Below, one piece after another: positions 50,927-61,309 of a DNA stretch of 64,000 nt. The stretch spans positions 1,364,001-1,428,000 of the forward strand of contig NZ_CP091804.1 in NCBI RefSeq assembly GCF_022024275.1. The letters are read 5' to 3'. The stretch's first letter is position 1, and every line of letters starts with the position of its first letter. A program made the position numbers and the translations under genes. The DNA is from Sphingopyxis sp. BSN-002. GTDB lineage: Bacteria > Pseudomonadota > Alphaproteobacteria > Sphingomonadales > Sphingomonadaceae. The notes beneath the pieces are model-generated. The model was not told where the DNA came from. It searched no databases and saw only the letters and a list, made by a program, of their open reading frames with translations.

Positions 50927-52603
50927 TTAGCGGCAGCTGCTCTCGGGACCCGAAATCAGGTCGAGACAGCGGCCGTCGATCTTGTTCATATCGAGCGGCA
51001 CACCGATCACCGACGCGAGCGTCGGCAGGATGTCCACCGTCATTACGGCATTCGGTTGCTCGAATCCGTTCAATCCCTTGCGCCAGAAGAGCATCGGCAC
51101 CCGCCGGTCATAATCCCACACCGATCCGTGCGTCGCGACATAGCCCATGCCCGATTCGGGGATCGGCGTGACCCGCGGCTTCAGCACGACGAGGAAGTCG
51201 CCCGAGCGCTGCGGATTATACGAGGCGCGGAGCTTGTCCATCAGCGTCCAGGTATCCGGCGCGCGCTTCGAGATCGGATAATTCGCGAGCTCTTCGCCCG
51301 TGACGACGGCCTCGACCTGCGGATGCGCCCTGAACCGCGCGACAAATTCGGCAAGCGCAGCCTTGCGCTGCGCTTGCGTCAGCGCCTTCGACAGATACAT
51401 GTCGCCGAAGGGCCCGTCGCTATAGAGCAGCGGCTGCGGCAGACCGAGCTTCTCGGCAACGGCCTTGCCCATCGCGTCCGGATCGAGTGCGCTATCGACC
51501 CGCTCGGCCGCAGGCCAGGCATTCTGGCGATTGCGTTCGGGAATGTCGTGCCCGCCATGGTCCGCGGTCAGCATGACCATATAGTCGATCCCCGTCGCGT
51601 CGAGGCGCGCGAAGAAGTCGCCGAGCTCGCGGTCGAGCGCCAGCATCTGCATACACATTTCGCTACCCTCGGTACCCGTACCGTGACCGATATAGTCGGT
51701 CGCCGACAGGCCCAGAATCAGCAGATCGGTCGTATCGCCCTCGCCCATCTTGCGGGCGGCGCGCAGGGCGGCACCGGTGGCGAGCACCGCACCGTCGGCT
51801 TCGGGCGACGCCATGAAGCGGCGAAAATCGCCGCCGTCGCGCTGGAAGCGACCGGTCCCGACGGTGACACCCTTGGTGCCGATAGGGATCGCGATATCGT
51901 GCGAGGCACAGTCGGAGGGCAGCGTGAGCGCCAGGCGCGGCGCGGCGATGGCCGCCGCGATAACGCCGCTCGCCTTCTGGGCCGTCGGCGACAGCTCAAC
52001 GCCGCGAAAGCTGGTCAGCCCCGTCGGCGTCAGCCACATCAGTTCGTCGGCCTTGCGCCCGCCCATCATGATCGCCGCGCGGTCCTTGCCAGCGACCGAG
52101 ACGACCTGCGCTTTCGGATTCGCCGCCTTCATCCAGTCGCCCAGCGTGGCAACCAGCAGGTGATTCACCGAAGCTGCATATTTGCCGCTCTTGGAGCTGG
52201 TGTCGGCCAGGGTTTCGTCCTCGGCGCAATAGATGCGCTTGTCCTCGCGCGCGACCGACAGGTCGAAATAGTTGTTGGCAATGATCCCGGTGTGCGCGGG
52301 GTGATTGCCGGTCAGGATCGTCGAATGACCGGGGCAGGTTTCGGTCGCGCCATGGGATTGATAGCCCGAAGGGAAAACCACGCCCTGCGCGAGCCGGGCA
52401 AGACCGCCGGTAAAATGGCTGCGATATTCGGCAAAGAGGTCGGCCGAGAACTGATCGACGGAAATCGCGATGACGAGTTTCGGCGCGGGTGTCGCTGCCG
52501 TCACCCTAGCGGCCTGCGGAGCGGAATCCTGCGCGATAACCGCACCGGTTCCGGCAACCGAAAGAGCAGCGGCGAGGGCGGTGGTCAGATATTTGAACGT
52601 CAC
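50927..52603 (-). CDS. Alkaline phosphatase, PafA/SPAP type
   Basis: A protein of 558 residues from GTG 52603. Signal peptide 1-25 (AGTGAVIAQD). YQSHGATETCPGHSTILTG holds the nucleophilic Thr (T89 here) and SVAGKDRAAIM the Lys/Arg pair (K173, R175) that distinguishes PafA/SPAP phosphomonoesterases from phosphodiesterases of the same superfamily. TADHGGHDIPE, SVDQFSADLF and THGSVWDYDRRVP are zinc-site segments. It releases phosphate from organic esters in the periplasm and closely resembles the characterised Sphingomonas enzyme. Single gene, divergent from dsbD. Confidence 0.93.
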   Translation of the reverse strand: MTFKYLTTALAAALSVAGTGAVIAQDSAPQAARVTAATPAPKLVIAISVDQFSADLFAEYRSHFTGGLARLAQGVVFPSGYQSHGATETCPGHSTILTGNHPAHTGIIANNYFDLSVAREDKRIYCAEDETLADTSSKSGKYAASVNHLLVATLGDWMKAANPKAQVVSVAGKDRAAIMMGGRKADELMWLTPTGLTSFRGVELSPTAQKASGVIAAAIAAPRLALTLPSDCASHDIAIPIGTKGVTVGTGRFQRDGGDFRRFMASPEADGAVLATGAALRAARKMGEGDTTDLLILGLSATDYIGHGTGTEGSEMCMQMLALDRELGDFFARLDATGIDYMVMLTADHGGHDIPERNRQNAWPAAERVDSALDPDAMGKAVAEKLGLPQPLLYSDGPFGDMYLSKALTQAQRKAALAEFVARFRAHPQVEAVVTGEELANYPISKRAPDTWTLMDKLRASYNPQRSGDFLVVLKPRVTPIPESGMGYVATHGSVWDYDRRVPMLFWRKGLNGFEQPNAVMTVDILPTLASVIGVPLDMNKIDGRCLDLISGPESSCR

Positions 52604-52727
52604 GGGGCAGCATCTCCGATAGGGGGTCGTCAGCGCGGGCTGTCCTCTCGTCGAAAGCCGCCTATATGGCAAGCCTTAGACGATGAACGGCGGCAGGCGG
52701 ATCTTGGAATTGCCTAGACAGGTTTTT

Positions 52728-54770
52728 ATGACAGTTTTGCGCGCGATATTGGCCCTTTTGGCGCTGATTGGGCTGGCACTGGCTCCTGCCCGCGCGCAGA
52801 CCCCGCACATGACGGCGAAACTTGTCGCCGAATCACCCGCCCCCGCGCCCGGCAGTACAACGTCGGTCGCGCTGACGATGACCCCCGACAAGGGCTCGCA
52901 CGGTTACTGGCTGAACGGTGGCGATGCGGGTTTCGGGCTCGAGGTTGAATGGAATCTGCCCGAGGGCGTGACCGTCGCCCCGTTCCGCTATCCGGTGCCC
53001 GAGGCGCTCACCCTGTTTGGCATGATGAACCATGCCTACGAACATCCCTATGCCTTGCTTGCCGATGTGCAGGTCGACCGGAGCATCGCGCCGGGCACCG
53101 ACCTGACCCTGACCGGCCTCGCGCGGTGGCTCGTCTGTTCCGACAAATTGTGCGTGCCCGAAAAGGCCGTGATTTCGGTTGCCATGAAAGCCGGCGACGG
53201 GAAAATCGGAGCCGCTTCGCGCACCCAATTCGACCAGTGGCGCGCCAGATTGCCGCAGCCGCTCGACCGGCCGGGGACATGGGAACGCAAGGGAGAAATC
53301 TTGCGCTTTGCGGTTCCGCTACCGGAAGGAACCGCGCTCGACGCGCCGCACCTGTTTCTCGAAACCCAGAATGTCGCCGACTATGCCGCGCCGCAACGCT
53401 TCAGCCGCAACGGCGACTGGATCGTCATCGAGACCCGCGCGAAGGGCGACGCGGCAGGGCCGGTGGCGGCACTGGTGAAGTCGGGTGACGGGCGCGGGCT
53501 GACGGTCGATTTCAACCCCGGAACCGTGCCTGCCGCGGGCGAGCCGATCGCGATGCGCGGCAGCGGGATCGATATGGCACTTTTCTGGACCGCGCTCGGC
53601 GGCGCGATCCTCGGCGGGCTGATCCTCAACCTGATGCCCTGCGTCTTTCCGATCCTGAGCCTGAAGGCGCTGAGCCTCGCCCGGTCCGGCGGCGATGCCC
53701 GCGACGCCAAGGTCGAGGCGCTCGCCTATACTGCGGGCGCCGTCGTCACGGCGCTGCTGCTCGGCGGGGCGTTGCTGGCGTTGCGGGCGGCGGGCGAGCA
53801 GGTCGGCTGGGCCTTCCAGCTGCAGCACCCGGTCAGCGTGTTCATCCTGATGCTCCTTGCCGTCGCCATCACGCTCAACCTTGCGGGCGCCTATGAGCTG
53901 CCGTCGTTCGGTGGCGGCCAGAAGCTCGCAAGTCAGGGCGGCGCGGCGGGCGGCTTCTGGACCGGCGCGCTTGCAGCCTTCGTCGCGACGCCGTGCAGCG
54001 GGCCCTTGCTGGGCGCAGCGCTCGGCGCGACGCTCGTGCTGCCAGCGTGGGCAGCGCTGCCGGTCTTCGGCGGCCTCGGCCTCGGCCTTGCCCTTCCCTT
54101 CCTCGCCGTCGGGTTCGTTCCCGGCCTTCGCAACCGCCTGCCGAAACCCGGGCCATGGATGGCAACCTTCCGCAAATGGATGGCCGTGCCGATGGGTTTG
54201 ACGGCCGTGGCGCTTGGCTGGCTGCTGACGCAGCAGGTGGAAGGCTTGCGCTGGGGCGATTTGATCAGCGCTCTCGCCGCCAGCGTCGGCTTCGTCGGAC
54301 TCTATCGTCATTGGATGAAAGGGCCCGACCGCGGGCACGTCGGCAAACTGTTGCTGCTGGTCCCGCTGGTCGCCGTGGGCGCCCTTGCTTACCAGGTGGG
54401 AACGGCCACCCCATCCGCAGCGTCGGCCGAAGTGCGCGGCGATACTTTTACCCCGGAGGCGCTTGCGAAGGCGCGGGCGTCAGGCAAGCCGGTCTTCGTC
54501 TATTTCACCGCCGACTGGTGCCTGTCGTGCAAGGCCAACGAAGCGGGCGCGATCAACCGGGAAGCGGTGCAGGCGGCATTCGACAAGGCCGGCGTCTTGA
54601 CGCTCGTCGGCGACTGGACCAACGGCGACCCGGTCATCACGCGCACGCTTGCCGAGCATGGCCGCAACAGCGTGCCGCTCTATCTCTGGTACAAACCGGA
54701 CGCGGCGGAGCCCGAGATCCTGCCGCAGATCCTTACCCCCGGCCTGCTGACCGGCAAGGCCGGCGGCTGA
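52728..54770 (+). CDS. dsbD: Thiol:disulfide interchange protein DsbD family
   Basis: A protein of 680 residues. Signal peptide 1-24. An N-terminal periplasmic domain with LVCSDKLCVPE (two Cys) is followed by eight membrane helices with LMPCVFPIL and ATPCSGPLLG, the transmembrane redox Cys. A C-terminal periplasmic thioredoxin domain has WCLSCK (near 596). It carries electrons from cytoplasmic thioredoxin to periplasmic thiols. ATG 52728 starts right before the signal peptide; an ATG at 52683 would extend it. The stop overlaps tlyA by one base (TGATG). Confidence 0.9.
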   Translation: MTVLRAILALLALIGLALAPARAQTPHMTAKLVAESPAPAPGSTTSVALTMTPDKGSHGYWLNGGDAGFGLEVEWNLPEGVTVAPFRYPVPEALTLFGMMNHAYEHPYALLADVQVDRSIAPGTDLTLTGLARWLVCSDKLCVPEKAVISVAMKAGDGKIGAASRTQFDQWRARLPQPLDRPGTWERKGEILRFAVPLPEGTALDAPHLFLETQNVADYAAPQRFSRNGDWIVIETRAKGDAAGPVAALVKSGDGRGLTVDFNPGTVPAAGEPIAMRGSGIDMALFWTALGGAILGGLILNLMPCVFPILSLKALSLARSGGDARDAKVEALAYTAGAVVTALLLGGALLALRAAGEQVGWAFQLQHPVSVFILMLLAVAITLNLAGAYELPSFGGGQKLASQGGAAGGFWTGALAAFVATPCSGPLLGAALGATLVLPAWAALPVFGGLGLGLALPFLAVGFVPGLRNRLPKPGPWMATFRKWMAVPMGLTAVALGWLLTQQVEGLRWGDLISALAASVGFVGLYRHWMKGPDRGHVGKLLLLVPLVAVGALAYQVGTATPSAASAEVRGDTFTPEALAKARASGKPVFVYFTADWCLSCKANEAGAINREAVQAAFDKAGVLTLVGDWTNGDPVITRTLAEHGRNSVPLYLWYKPDAAEPEILPQILTPGLLTGKAGG

Positions 54771-55510
54771 TGGCAAAGCAGCGCGCGGACCAGCTGCTCG
54801 TCGACCGCGGCCTCGTCGAAAGCCGGACGCGTGCGCAGGCGCTGATTCTCGCCGGACTCGCCTTCGTCGGCGACCGCAAGATCGACAAGGCCGGACAGCA
54901 GATCGCGGACGATGCCGAAGTCAGCGTGAAGGGCCGCGACCATCCGTGGGTGTCGCGCGGCGGGATCAAGCTCGATCATGCGCTGACGCATCTCGGCTGG
55001 GACGTCACCGGCGCGATCGCGATCGACGTCGGATCGTCGACGGGCGGCTTCACCGACGTATTGCTGAGCCGCGGCGCCGCGCGCGTCTATGCAGTGGACT
55101 CGGGCACCAACCAGCTTGCCTGGAAATTGCGGCAGGACGAACGTGTGATCGTGCACGAACAGACCAGCGCGCGCACCCTGACATCTAACCACATCCCGGA
55201 ACCGGTCGATCTGATCGTTTGCGATGCGAGCTTCATCGCGCTGTCCAAGGTGCTGCCGGTGCCGATGAGCTTCGCGAAGGACGGCGCGCGCATGGTGGCG
55301 CTGATCAAACCCCAGTTCGAGGCCGAACGGCACGAGGTCGGCAAAAGGGGCGTGGTGCGCGACGCCGCGGTGCACGAACGCGTCTGCAGCGAGGTTCGCG
55401 ACTGGCTGAACGGCGAAGGCTGGGATGTGCTCGATCTGGTCGAAAGCCCGATCACCGGACCCGAAGGCAATGTCGAATTCCTGATTGCTGCGATGCGGCG
55501 AAGCGCTTGA
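54770..55510 (+). CDS. tlyA: TlyA-family RNA 2'-O-methyltransferase
   Basis: A protein of 246 residues. N-terminal S4 RNA-binding domain (RADQLLVDRGLVESRTRAQALILAG), then a FtsJ-like methyltransferase with AIDVGSSTGGFTDVLLSRGA (SAM site), IVCDASFIALSKVLP and VGKRGVVRD. TlyA methylates C1409 of 16S and C1920 of 23S rRNA. Older annotation as hemolysin is probably misleading. It is coupled to dsbD by a one-base overlap. Confidence 0.94.
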   Translation: MAKQRADQLLVDRGLVESRTRAQALILAGLAFVGDRKIDKAGQQIADDAEVSVKGRDHPWVSRGGIKLDHALTHLGWDVTGAIAIDVGSSTGGFTDVLLSRGAARVYAVDSGTNQLAWKLRQDERVIVHEQTSARTLTSNHIPEPVDLIVCDASFIALSKVLPVPMSFAKDGARMVALIKPQFEAERHEVGKRGVVRDAAVHERVCSEVRDWLNGEGWDVLDLVESPITGPEGNVEFLIAAMRRSA

Positions 55511-55586
55511 CGGCGGAAATAACAGCCGCGACATCTGTTCACCGCAGAATCGCAGACGCGTTCAAGGATTCAGGGACCATATCCGC

Positions 55587-56144
55587 ATGACCGAGATTGC
55601 TACGCCCGGCCAGTTACGCATGTCCTATTGGCGCTGGGCGATGGTCACCGTGCCGTCGATCGTGCTGATCGGCACCGCGATGGGCCTGCTGTCGAACAGC
55701 GGCTACAGCAACCGGTGGTTCGCCGCGCTCGACCTGCCAAGCATCGTTCCGCCAGGATGGGTTTTCGGGGTCGCGTGGACGATCCTCTATATCTGCATGG
55801 GCCTGTCGCTTGCGATGGTGCTCCACGCGCGCGGCGCGAAGGGGCGCGGCTTTGCACTGCTGCTGTTCTTCGTCCAGCTGATCGCCAATTTCGCCTGGTC
55901 GCCGCTCTTCTTCGGCGCACACCAGGTGACGAGTGCGCTGTATCTGATCATCTTCATCCTGATGGTGACGGTCGCGACCTTCTTTGCCTTTTCGCCGATC
56001 CGCAAGGCCGCCGCGTGGCTGCTCCTGCCCTATATCGCCTGGCTCTGTTTCGCGACGATCCTCAACTTCCAGATCGACCAGCGCAATCCGGATGCGGAGA
56101 ACAAGGGGGTTGTCGTCCCCGCCGCGACTACCCAGATAGGATAA
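55587..56144 (+). CDS. TspO/MBR-family membrane protein
   Basis: A protein of 185 residues with five membrane helices. PPGWVFGVAWTILYICMGLSL and NFAWSPLFFGAHQ are TspO signatures (W-x-P and aromatic ligand site). The family binds porphyrins and steroid-like ligands and modulates tetrapyrrole metabolism in alphaproteobacteria. The loop before helix 1 and the C-terminal tail (DQRNPDAENKG) are longer than minimal TspO. Single gene 76 bp after tlyA. Confidence 0.92.
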   Translation: MTEIATPGQLRMSYWRWAMVTVPSIVLIGTAMGLLSNSGYSNRWFAALDLPSIVPPGWVFGVAWTILYICMGLSLAMVLHARGAKGRGFALLLFFVQLIANFAWSPLFFGAHQVTSALYLIIFILMVTVATFFAFSPIRKAAAWLLLPYIAWLCFATILNFQIDQRNPDAENKGVVVPAATTQIG

Positions 56145-56178
56145 AGGGCAAGGGGTTCTCCCCCTGGAAGGAAATGAA

Positions 56179-56502
56179 ATGCAAAGCGAAAACCGGATTT
56201 TCGACGATCTGGCCAAGATGATCAACGGCATCGCCGGAACCGTCGCCGGCGCCGGCCGCGAGGCCGAGGCCGCGATGCGCGAGCGCGCGAAGGAATTCGT
56301 CGGCCGCATGGACTTCGTCAGCCGCGAGGAATTCGAGGCGGTGAAGGAAATGGCCGCGAAGGCGCGCGGCGAAGCCGAAGCGCTGAAGGCGCGTCTCGAC
56401 AAGTTGGAAGGGGCCGCCAAGCCCGCCGCCACTCCCAAGGCGGCAGCGAAGCCCGCTGCCAAGCCGGCCGCAAAGCCTGCCCCACGCAAGCCCAAGGCCT
56501 GA
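56179..56502 (+). CDS. UbiK/BMFP-family accessory factor
   Basis: A protein of 107 residues. Residues 1-75 form the amphipathic/coiled-coil BMFP domain (FDDLAKMINGIAGTVAGAGREAEAAMRERAKEFVGRMDFVSREEFEAVKEMA). The tail is a low-complexity Ala/Lys/Pro repeat (KPAAKPAAKPA). UbiK assists ubiquinone biosynthesis by trimerising at lipid; in alphaproteobacteria the role is inferred. AAGGAAATGAA-type spacing precedes the ATG. It stands ahead of the YbjN gene, a common sphingomonad pair. Confidence 0.88.
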   Translation: MQSENRIFDDLAKMINGIAGTVAGAGREAEAAMRERAKEFVGRMDFVSREEFEAVKEMAAKARGEAEALKARLDKLEGAAKPAATPKAAAKPAAKPAAKPAPRKPKA

Positions 56503-56589
56503 CGCAAGCCCGTTTATGCACAGGACAGTCCCCGAAAGCGGCGGGACGCGGACTCGCGTCTCGGCCGCTTTCGGTCTAAGGGCGCTCGC

Positions 56590-57096
56590 ATGAGCGACGA
56601 TATCTACGACGATGATGATAGCCAGGAAGCGGCGCCGATCGACATGATCGCTTCCTATTTCGCTGCGCACGACTGGCCGCACGAGATGGTCGGCGAGGAC
56701 GAGATCGTCGCAACCGCACAGGGCAGCTGGACAACCTATGAGCTGCGCGCAGTGTGGCGCCCCGACGACGGGGTGATCCAGCTGCTGGCCTTTCCCGACA
56801 TCCGCGTCGTCGAGGACAAGCGCGCCGTTGCACACGAAGCGCTGGCGATGATCAACGAGCAACTATGGCTCGGCCACTTCGAACTCTGGTCGAACAGCGG
56901 CACGATCCTGTTCCGTCACGGCATGCTGCTCGGCAGCGACGCACAATTGCCGCTCGACCTCACCGAGACGCTGATCGAAAGCGCGATCGACGAATGCGAG
57001 CGCTTTTACCCGGTGTTCCAGTTCGTGCTGTGGGGCGGCAAGACCCCCGCCGAAGCCCTCGCCGCATCGCTCATCGAAACGCGCGGCGAGGCATAG
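56590..57096 (+). CDS. YbjN domain protein
   Basis: A protein of 168 residues. An acidic N-terminus (DDIYDDDDSQE) precedes the YbjN fold (IDMIASYFAAHDWPHEMVGEDEIVATAQGSWTTYELRAVW..ALAMINEQLWLGHFELW), an alpha/beta domain related to type III secretion chaperones. Function is not established. In sphingomonads it is often followed by proC, but here proC is 6 kb away and the next gene is a convergent beta-helix protein, so the local order is altered. Confidence 0.9.
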   Translation: MSDDIYDDDDSQEAAPIDMIASYFAAHDWPHEMVGEDEIVATAQGSWTTYELRAVWRPDDGVIQLLAFPDIRVVEDKRAVAHEALAMINEQLWLGHFELWSNSGTILFRHGMLLGSDAQLPLDLTETLIESAIDECERFYPVFQFVLWGGKTPAEALAASLIETRGEA

Positions 57097-57099
57097 GCC

Positions 57100-58053
57100 T
57101 CAGCGCTTTTCGAAGCGCTGCAGGCCCGGCCCGAGCTGGTTCGCGCCGATCGCCAGCGCCTCGCCGCTCCAGTCGGCGACGAAGAAGGATTTGCGCCCCG
57201 TGTCGGCGGGCAGGCTCGCGCGGTTGCCGCTGATCGACAGGCCGCGCGACGGATTGCCGCGATCTTCGGCCGCGACAGCGATGAACGCCGAATAATTTTC
57301 CTTGTCGCGGCCCTGCACGAACAGATTGTTCGTGATGCTGCCGACCGAACCAGACGGCAGGTCGATCATGTAATTGGTCGCGGTGCCCTGCGTATCGTCG
57401 AAACTGTTATCGCTGATCTCGACCTGCTTTGCGCGGGTCTTGAGATAATGGCCGCCCGTGCCCTTGTCGAAACGCGTGTGCGTCACGACGACGCGGCCAT
57501 AGAGGCCGGTATAAACGCTATGTGCGCAGCTGAGCCCGCGGTCGCAGCGGCCGAGGCGCGAGAAGGTCGAGCGGTCGATCGTCAACATGCTGTCGGGATC
57601 GTCGGCCGTGAGAATACCTTCCTCGCTGCTCCGGAACATCGAATTGACGACCTCCAGATTGCTCTTCTCGAGCCGGATGCCGGCGCCGTTGCCGTCGGGC
57701 ACACGCATGTTCTGGAAGACGATGCCATCGACGCGCGCGCCATTGCCGCGCAGCACGAGCGCCGCCTTGCCCTCGCAGGTCACGCCGTCGAAGATCGCAC
57801 GGCCGGGCTCCGCCGCGACGAAAGCGATGCGGCCCGCCGTCTGGACCGCACAGTCGCGGTGATAACCGGGGGCGATGCGGATCGTGCCCTCGCCGTCGCC
57901 GATCGCGTCGACCGCATCCTGCAGCCGTCCGAAGCCGCGACCATCGACGCTGAAGGGCGCATCGCTCGTCTGCGCGGGCAGCGGCACCGGCGCAAGAAGC
58001 AATGGAAGGGCGAGCAGCGGCAGCAACGGCCGGCGGAGGATCAGCTTGAGCAT
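57100..58053 (-). CDS. Right-handed parallel beta-helix protein, exported
   Basis: A protein of 317 residues. Hydrophobic signal segment 8-27 (LLPLLALPLLLAPVPLPAQ). The rest contains repeated short beta turns with N/D at conserved steps (GNGARVDGIVFQNMRV, SNLEVVNSMFRSSEEG, KQVEISDNSFDDTQG, GSITNNLFVQG), the pattern of pectate-lyase-like solenoids (NosD/DUF1565). Such proteins bind or cut polysaccharides, but no catalytic set is evident here. Single gene converging with YbjN, 3 bp apart. Confidence 0.8.
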   Translation of the reverse strand: MLKLILRRPLLPLLALPLLLAPVPLPAQTSDAPFSVDGRGFGRLQDAVDAIGDGEGTIRIAPGYHRDCAVQTAGRIAFVAAEPGRAIFDGVTCEGKAALVLRGNGARVDGIVFQNMRVPDGNGAGIRLEKSNLEVVNSMFRSSEEGILTADDPDSMLTIDRSTFSRLGRCDRGLSCAHSVYTGLYGRVVVTHTRFDKGTGGHYLKTRAKQVEISDNSFDDTQGTATNYMIDLPSGSVGSITNNLFVQGRDKENYSAFIAVAAEDRGNPSRGLSISGNRASLPADTGRKSFFVADWSGEALAIGANQLGPGLQRFEKR

Positions 58054-58146
58054 GGCCCGACCATAGCCGTTATCGCGGCGCAAGTCGTTGGCGAAGCTGG
58101 TTAACCGCGCGCCTGTCCCCTTATCGGACAGGCGCGCCATGGCCGG

Positions 58147-60765
58147 TTAATCGAGATTCGGACGGAGCCACCGCGTCGCGGTCTCGAGGTCGACCCCGCG
58201 GCGTTGCGCATAATCTTCGAGCTGGTCGCTCCCGATCCGCGCAACGCCGAAATACTGGCTTTCGGGATGGCCGAAATAGAAGCCGCTGACCGCCGCCGTC
58301 GGCAGCATCGCAAAGCTTTCGGTCAACACCAGGCCGGCATTGTCGCCCGCCGCGAGCAGGTCGAACAGGATCGGCTTCAGGCTGTGATCGGGGCACGCTG
58401 GATAGCCGGGCGCCGGACGGATACCGCGATATTCTTCCTTGATCAGCGCCTCGTTGGTCAGTTGCTCGCCGGGCGCATAGCCCCATAATTCAGTACGGAC
58501 ATGCTGGTGCAGCCGCTCGGCAAAAGCCTCGGCAAAACGGTCGGCGAGCGCTTTCAGCAGGATGTCCGAATAATCATCCTTGTCGGCGCGGAAGCGCTCC
58601 GAATAGGGCTCGATGCCGTGGATGCCCACCGCAAAGCCGCCCATCCAGTCGCCGGCCGGATCGATGAAGTCGGCGAGGCACATATTGGCGCGGTCGCGGC
58701 TCTTCTTGATCTGCTGGCGGAGGAAGGGGAGCGTCACATGGCGTTCCTCGTCGGCGATATGGATCGTGACGCTGTCGCCGTCGCGCGCGCAGGGCCAGAA
58801 GGCGCAGACACCGCGGGCAGTCAGCCATTTTTCGGCAATGAGCTTGTCGAGCATCGCGTCGGCATCCGCCTTGAGCGCCACCGCGGTTTCACCGACGACA
58901 TCATCCTCGAGGATCGAGGGGTAAGTGCCATGGAGCTCCCATGCGCGGAAGAAGGGCGTCCAGTCGATGCATTCGCGCAGGTCCTCGAGCGACCAGTCGT
59001 CGAAGCGATGCAGCCCCGGCTGCAACGGCGGTGCGGGCTTGTCGCTGAGATAGGCGTCGTAATAGTTGGCGCGCGCCTCTTCGAGGCTCAGCAGCACGCT
59101 CTGCCCCTTGCCCGCGCGCACGTCGCGGACGTGTGCATAATCGTCCTTGAAACCCTGCACATAAGCATCGCGCCCGGTGTCGCTGACCAGCGACGTCGCG
59201 ACACCGACCGCGCGGCTCGCGTCGAGCACATGGAGCACCGGCCCCTGATAGGCGGGATCGATCCGCAGCGCGGTGTGGACCTTCGACGTCGTCGCGCCGC
59301 CGATCAGCAACGGCATGGTCATGCCCGCGCGCTGCATTTCCTCGGCCACCGTCACCATCTCGTCGAGCGACGGCGTGATCAGACCCGAGAGGCCGATCAT
59401 GTCGGCATCATTCTCGTTCGCCGCCTCGAGGATCTTGCTCCACGGCACCATCACGCCCAGGTCGACGATCTCGAATCCGTTGCACTGGAGCACGACCCCC
59501 ACGATGTTCTTGCCGATATCGTGGACGTCGCCCTTGACGGTCGCCATCACAACCCTGCCCTTGCCCTTCGCGCCGGGTTCCTTCGCGGCCTCGATGAAGG
59601 GCAACAGGTGCGCGACCGCCTTTTTCATCACGCGCGCCGACTTCACGACCTGCGGCAGGAACATCTTGCCCGATCCGAACAGGTCGCCGACGACGTTCAT
59701 TCCGTCCATCAGCGGGCCTTCGATCACCTCGATCGGTCGGTCCATCTGTTGCCGCATCTCTTCGGTATCGTCGACGATATGCGCGTCGATGCCCTTGACC
59801 AGCGCATGTTCGAGCCGCTTGCGCACCTCCCAGCCGCGCCATTCCTCGGCCGCCTTTTCCTGCGCAGCGTTGGTGCCCTTATAGCGTTCGGCAAGCGCGA
59901 TGAGGCGCTCGGTGGGGCTCAGTTCCTCGCCTTCGACCTTGCGGTTGAGGATGACGTCCTCGCACGCGGTGCGGAGCTCCGGGTCGATCGTGTCGTAGAC
60001 GTCGAGCTGGCCGGCGTTGACGATCGCCATGTCGAGCCCGGCCGGGATCGCATAATAGAGGAAGACGCTGTGCATCGCGCGGCGCACCGTCTCGTTGCCG
60101 CGAAAACCGAACGACAGGTTCGAAAGGCCGCCCGAGAAATGCGCGTGCGGGCAGCGGACACGGATTTCCTTCACCGCCTCGATGAAGTCGACGGCATAAT
60201 TGTCATGTTCCTCAAGCCCCGTTGCCACGGCGAAGATATTCGGATCGAAAATGATATCCTCCGGCGGGAAGCCGATCGTCATGAGAAGCTTGTAGGCGCG
60301 CTCGCAGATCTCGACCTTGCGCTCCTTCGTATCGGCCTGCCCGACCTCGTCGAACGCCATCACGACAACCGCGGCGCCATAGGCCATGCATTTGCGGGCG
60401 TGGTTCAGGAACGGCTCCTCGCCTTCCTTCATGCTGATCGAATTGACGATCGGCTTGCCGGGAACGCATTTCAGCCCCGCCTCGATCACGTCCCATTTCG
60501 AGCTGTCGATCATCACCGGGATCCGCGCGATGTCGGGCTCGGCGGCGATGAGCTTCAGGAAGGTCGTCATCGCATATTCGGAGTCGAGCAGACCCTCATC
60601 CATATTGACGTCGATGACCTGCGCGCCATTCTCGACCTGCTGGCGCGCGACTTCGACCGCCGCGGTGTAGTCGTCGGCAAGGATCAGTTTCTTGAACGCC
60701 GCGGAACCGGTGACGTTGGTGCGCTCGCCGATGTTGACGAAGGTGGAAGAGGCAGCGGTGGTCAT
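58147..60765 (-). CDS. metH: Methionine synthase, pterin/B12/activation half
   Basis: A protein of 872 residues. Pterin-binding domain (about 5-270: [13 protein letters not shown]), cap (about 330-400), cobalamin domain with the DxHxxG motif in [15 protein letters not shown] (near 413), and the reactivation domain (about 570-872, [34 protein letters not shown]). It lacks the homocysteine domain, which is a separate gene at 61310-62359. Together they transfer methyl from methyltetrahydrofolate through B12 to homocysteine. ATG 60765 gives the conserved start. A GNAT gene lies between the two halves. Confidence 0.96.
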   Translation of the reverse strand: MTTAASSTFVNIGERTNVTGSAAFKKLILADDYTAAVEVARQQVENGAQVIDVNMDEGLLDSEYAMTTFLKLIAAEPDIARIPVMIDSSKWDVIEAGLKCVPGKPIVNSISMKEGEEPFLNHARKCMAYGAAVVVMAFDEVGQADTKERKVEICERAYKLLMTIGFPPEDIIFDPNIFAVATGLEEHDNYAVDFIEAVKEIRVRCPHAHFSGGLSNLSFGFRGNETVRRAMHSVFLYYAIPAGLDMAIVNAGQLDVYDTIDPELRTACEDVILNRKVEGEELSPTERLIALAERYKGTNAAQEKAAEEWRGWEVRKRLEHALVKGIDAHIVDDTEEMRQQMDRPIEVIEGPLMDGMNVVGDLFGSGKMFLPQVVKSARVMKKAVAHLLPFIEAAKEPGAKGKGRVVMATVKGDVHDIGKNIVGVVLQCNGFEIVDLGVMVPWSKILEAANENDADMIGLSGLITPSLDEMVTVAEEMQRAGMTMPLLIGGATTSKVHTALRIDPAYQGPVLHVLDASRAVGVATSLVSDTGRDAYVQGFKDDYAHVRDVRAGKGQSVLLSLEEARANYYDAYLSDKPAPPLQPGLHRFDDWSLEDLRECIDWTPFFRAWELHGTYPSILEDDVVGETAVALKADADAMLDKLIAEKWLTARGVCAFWPCARDGDSVTIHIADEERHVTLPFLRQQIKKSRDRANMCLADFIDPAGDWMGGFAVGIHGIEPYSERFRADKDDYSDILLKALADRFAEAFAERLHQHVRTELWGYAPGEQLTNEALIKEEYRGIRPAPGYPACPDHSLKPILFDLLAAGDNAGLVLTESFAMLPTAAVSGFYFGHPESQYFGVARIGSDQLEDYAQRRGVDLETATRWLRPNLD

Positions 60766-60781
60766 CGAAAAATTCCGGTCA

Positions 60782-61306
60782 TCAGGCGGCGAGCGGGCGG
60801 GCAAGGACGAAATCGTCGTAGAGCTTGCCGCCGACATTGAACTGGCGGGTACCGAGATCGGCGAATCCCTGTTTGCGGTAAAAGGCGAGCGCACGCTCGT
60901 TGCGCGCATAGACGCCGAGCAGAAGGCGACGGCATCCGCTCGCGGCCTCCAGCGCCTGCGCCATCAGCGCGGCGCCAAGCCCCGTCCCGTGAAAGCGCGA
61001 CAGCGAATAGATGCGCTTCAGTTCGATATCGCCCTCCTCCGCAGCGGCAAGATCGGGCTTGCCGACGAGGGCGAAGCCGATCGGCGCTCCTCCCGGCTGC
61101 GCTTCGGCAATCCAGGCGTGCGCGCCGGCGGCCAGATGGGCACGATAGGCGGCCTCACTGTGCTGCGCGGCGCAATGACCGACAATCGCATCGCCATCCA
61201 GAATGCCGGCAAAGGTTTCCAGAAAGGTCGCCGCACCGATCAGCGCGAGCGCCGCAGCATCATCGGTTCCGGCCTCCCGGATCGTCCATGTCGGAATGTC
61301 GGTCAC
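60782..61306 (-). CDS. GNAT-family N-acetyltransferase
   Basis: A protein of 174 residues. [29 protein letters not shown] is the acetyl-CoA binding motif and [25 protein letters not shown] the RimI-like C-terminal part. It resembles small-molecule or polyamine/protein acetyltransferases of the PaiA/RimI group; the substrate is unknown. It sits between the two parts of methionine synthase with 3- and 16-bp gaps, so it is likely in the met operon. Confidence 0.88.
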   Translation of the reverse strand: MTDIPTWTIREAGTDDAAALALIGAATFLETFAGILDGDAIVGHCAAQHSEAAYRAHLAAGAHAWIAEAQPGGAPIGFALVGKPDLAAAEEGDIELKRIYSLSRFHGTGLGAALMAQALEAASGCRRLLLGVYARNERALAFYRKQGFADLGTRQFNVGGKLYDDFVLARPLAA

Positions 61307-61309
61307 GGT

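Noticed and set aside
58501..60840. 779-codon frame antisense to metH
   Set aside because: No recognisable domain, and it runs through the conserved B12 and activation domains of MetH.
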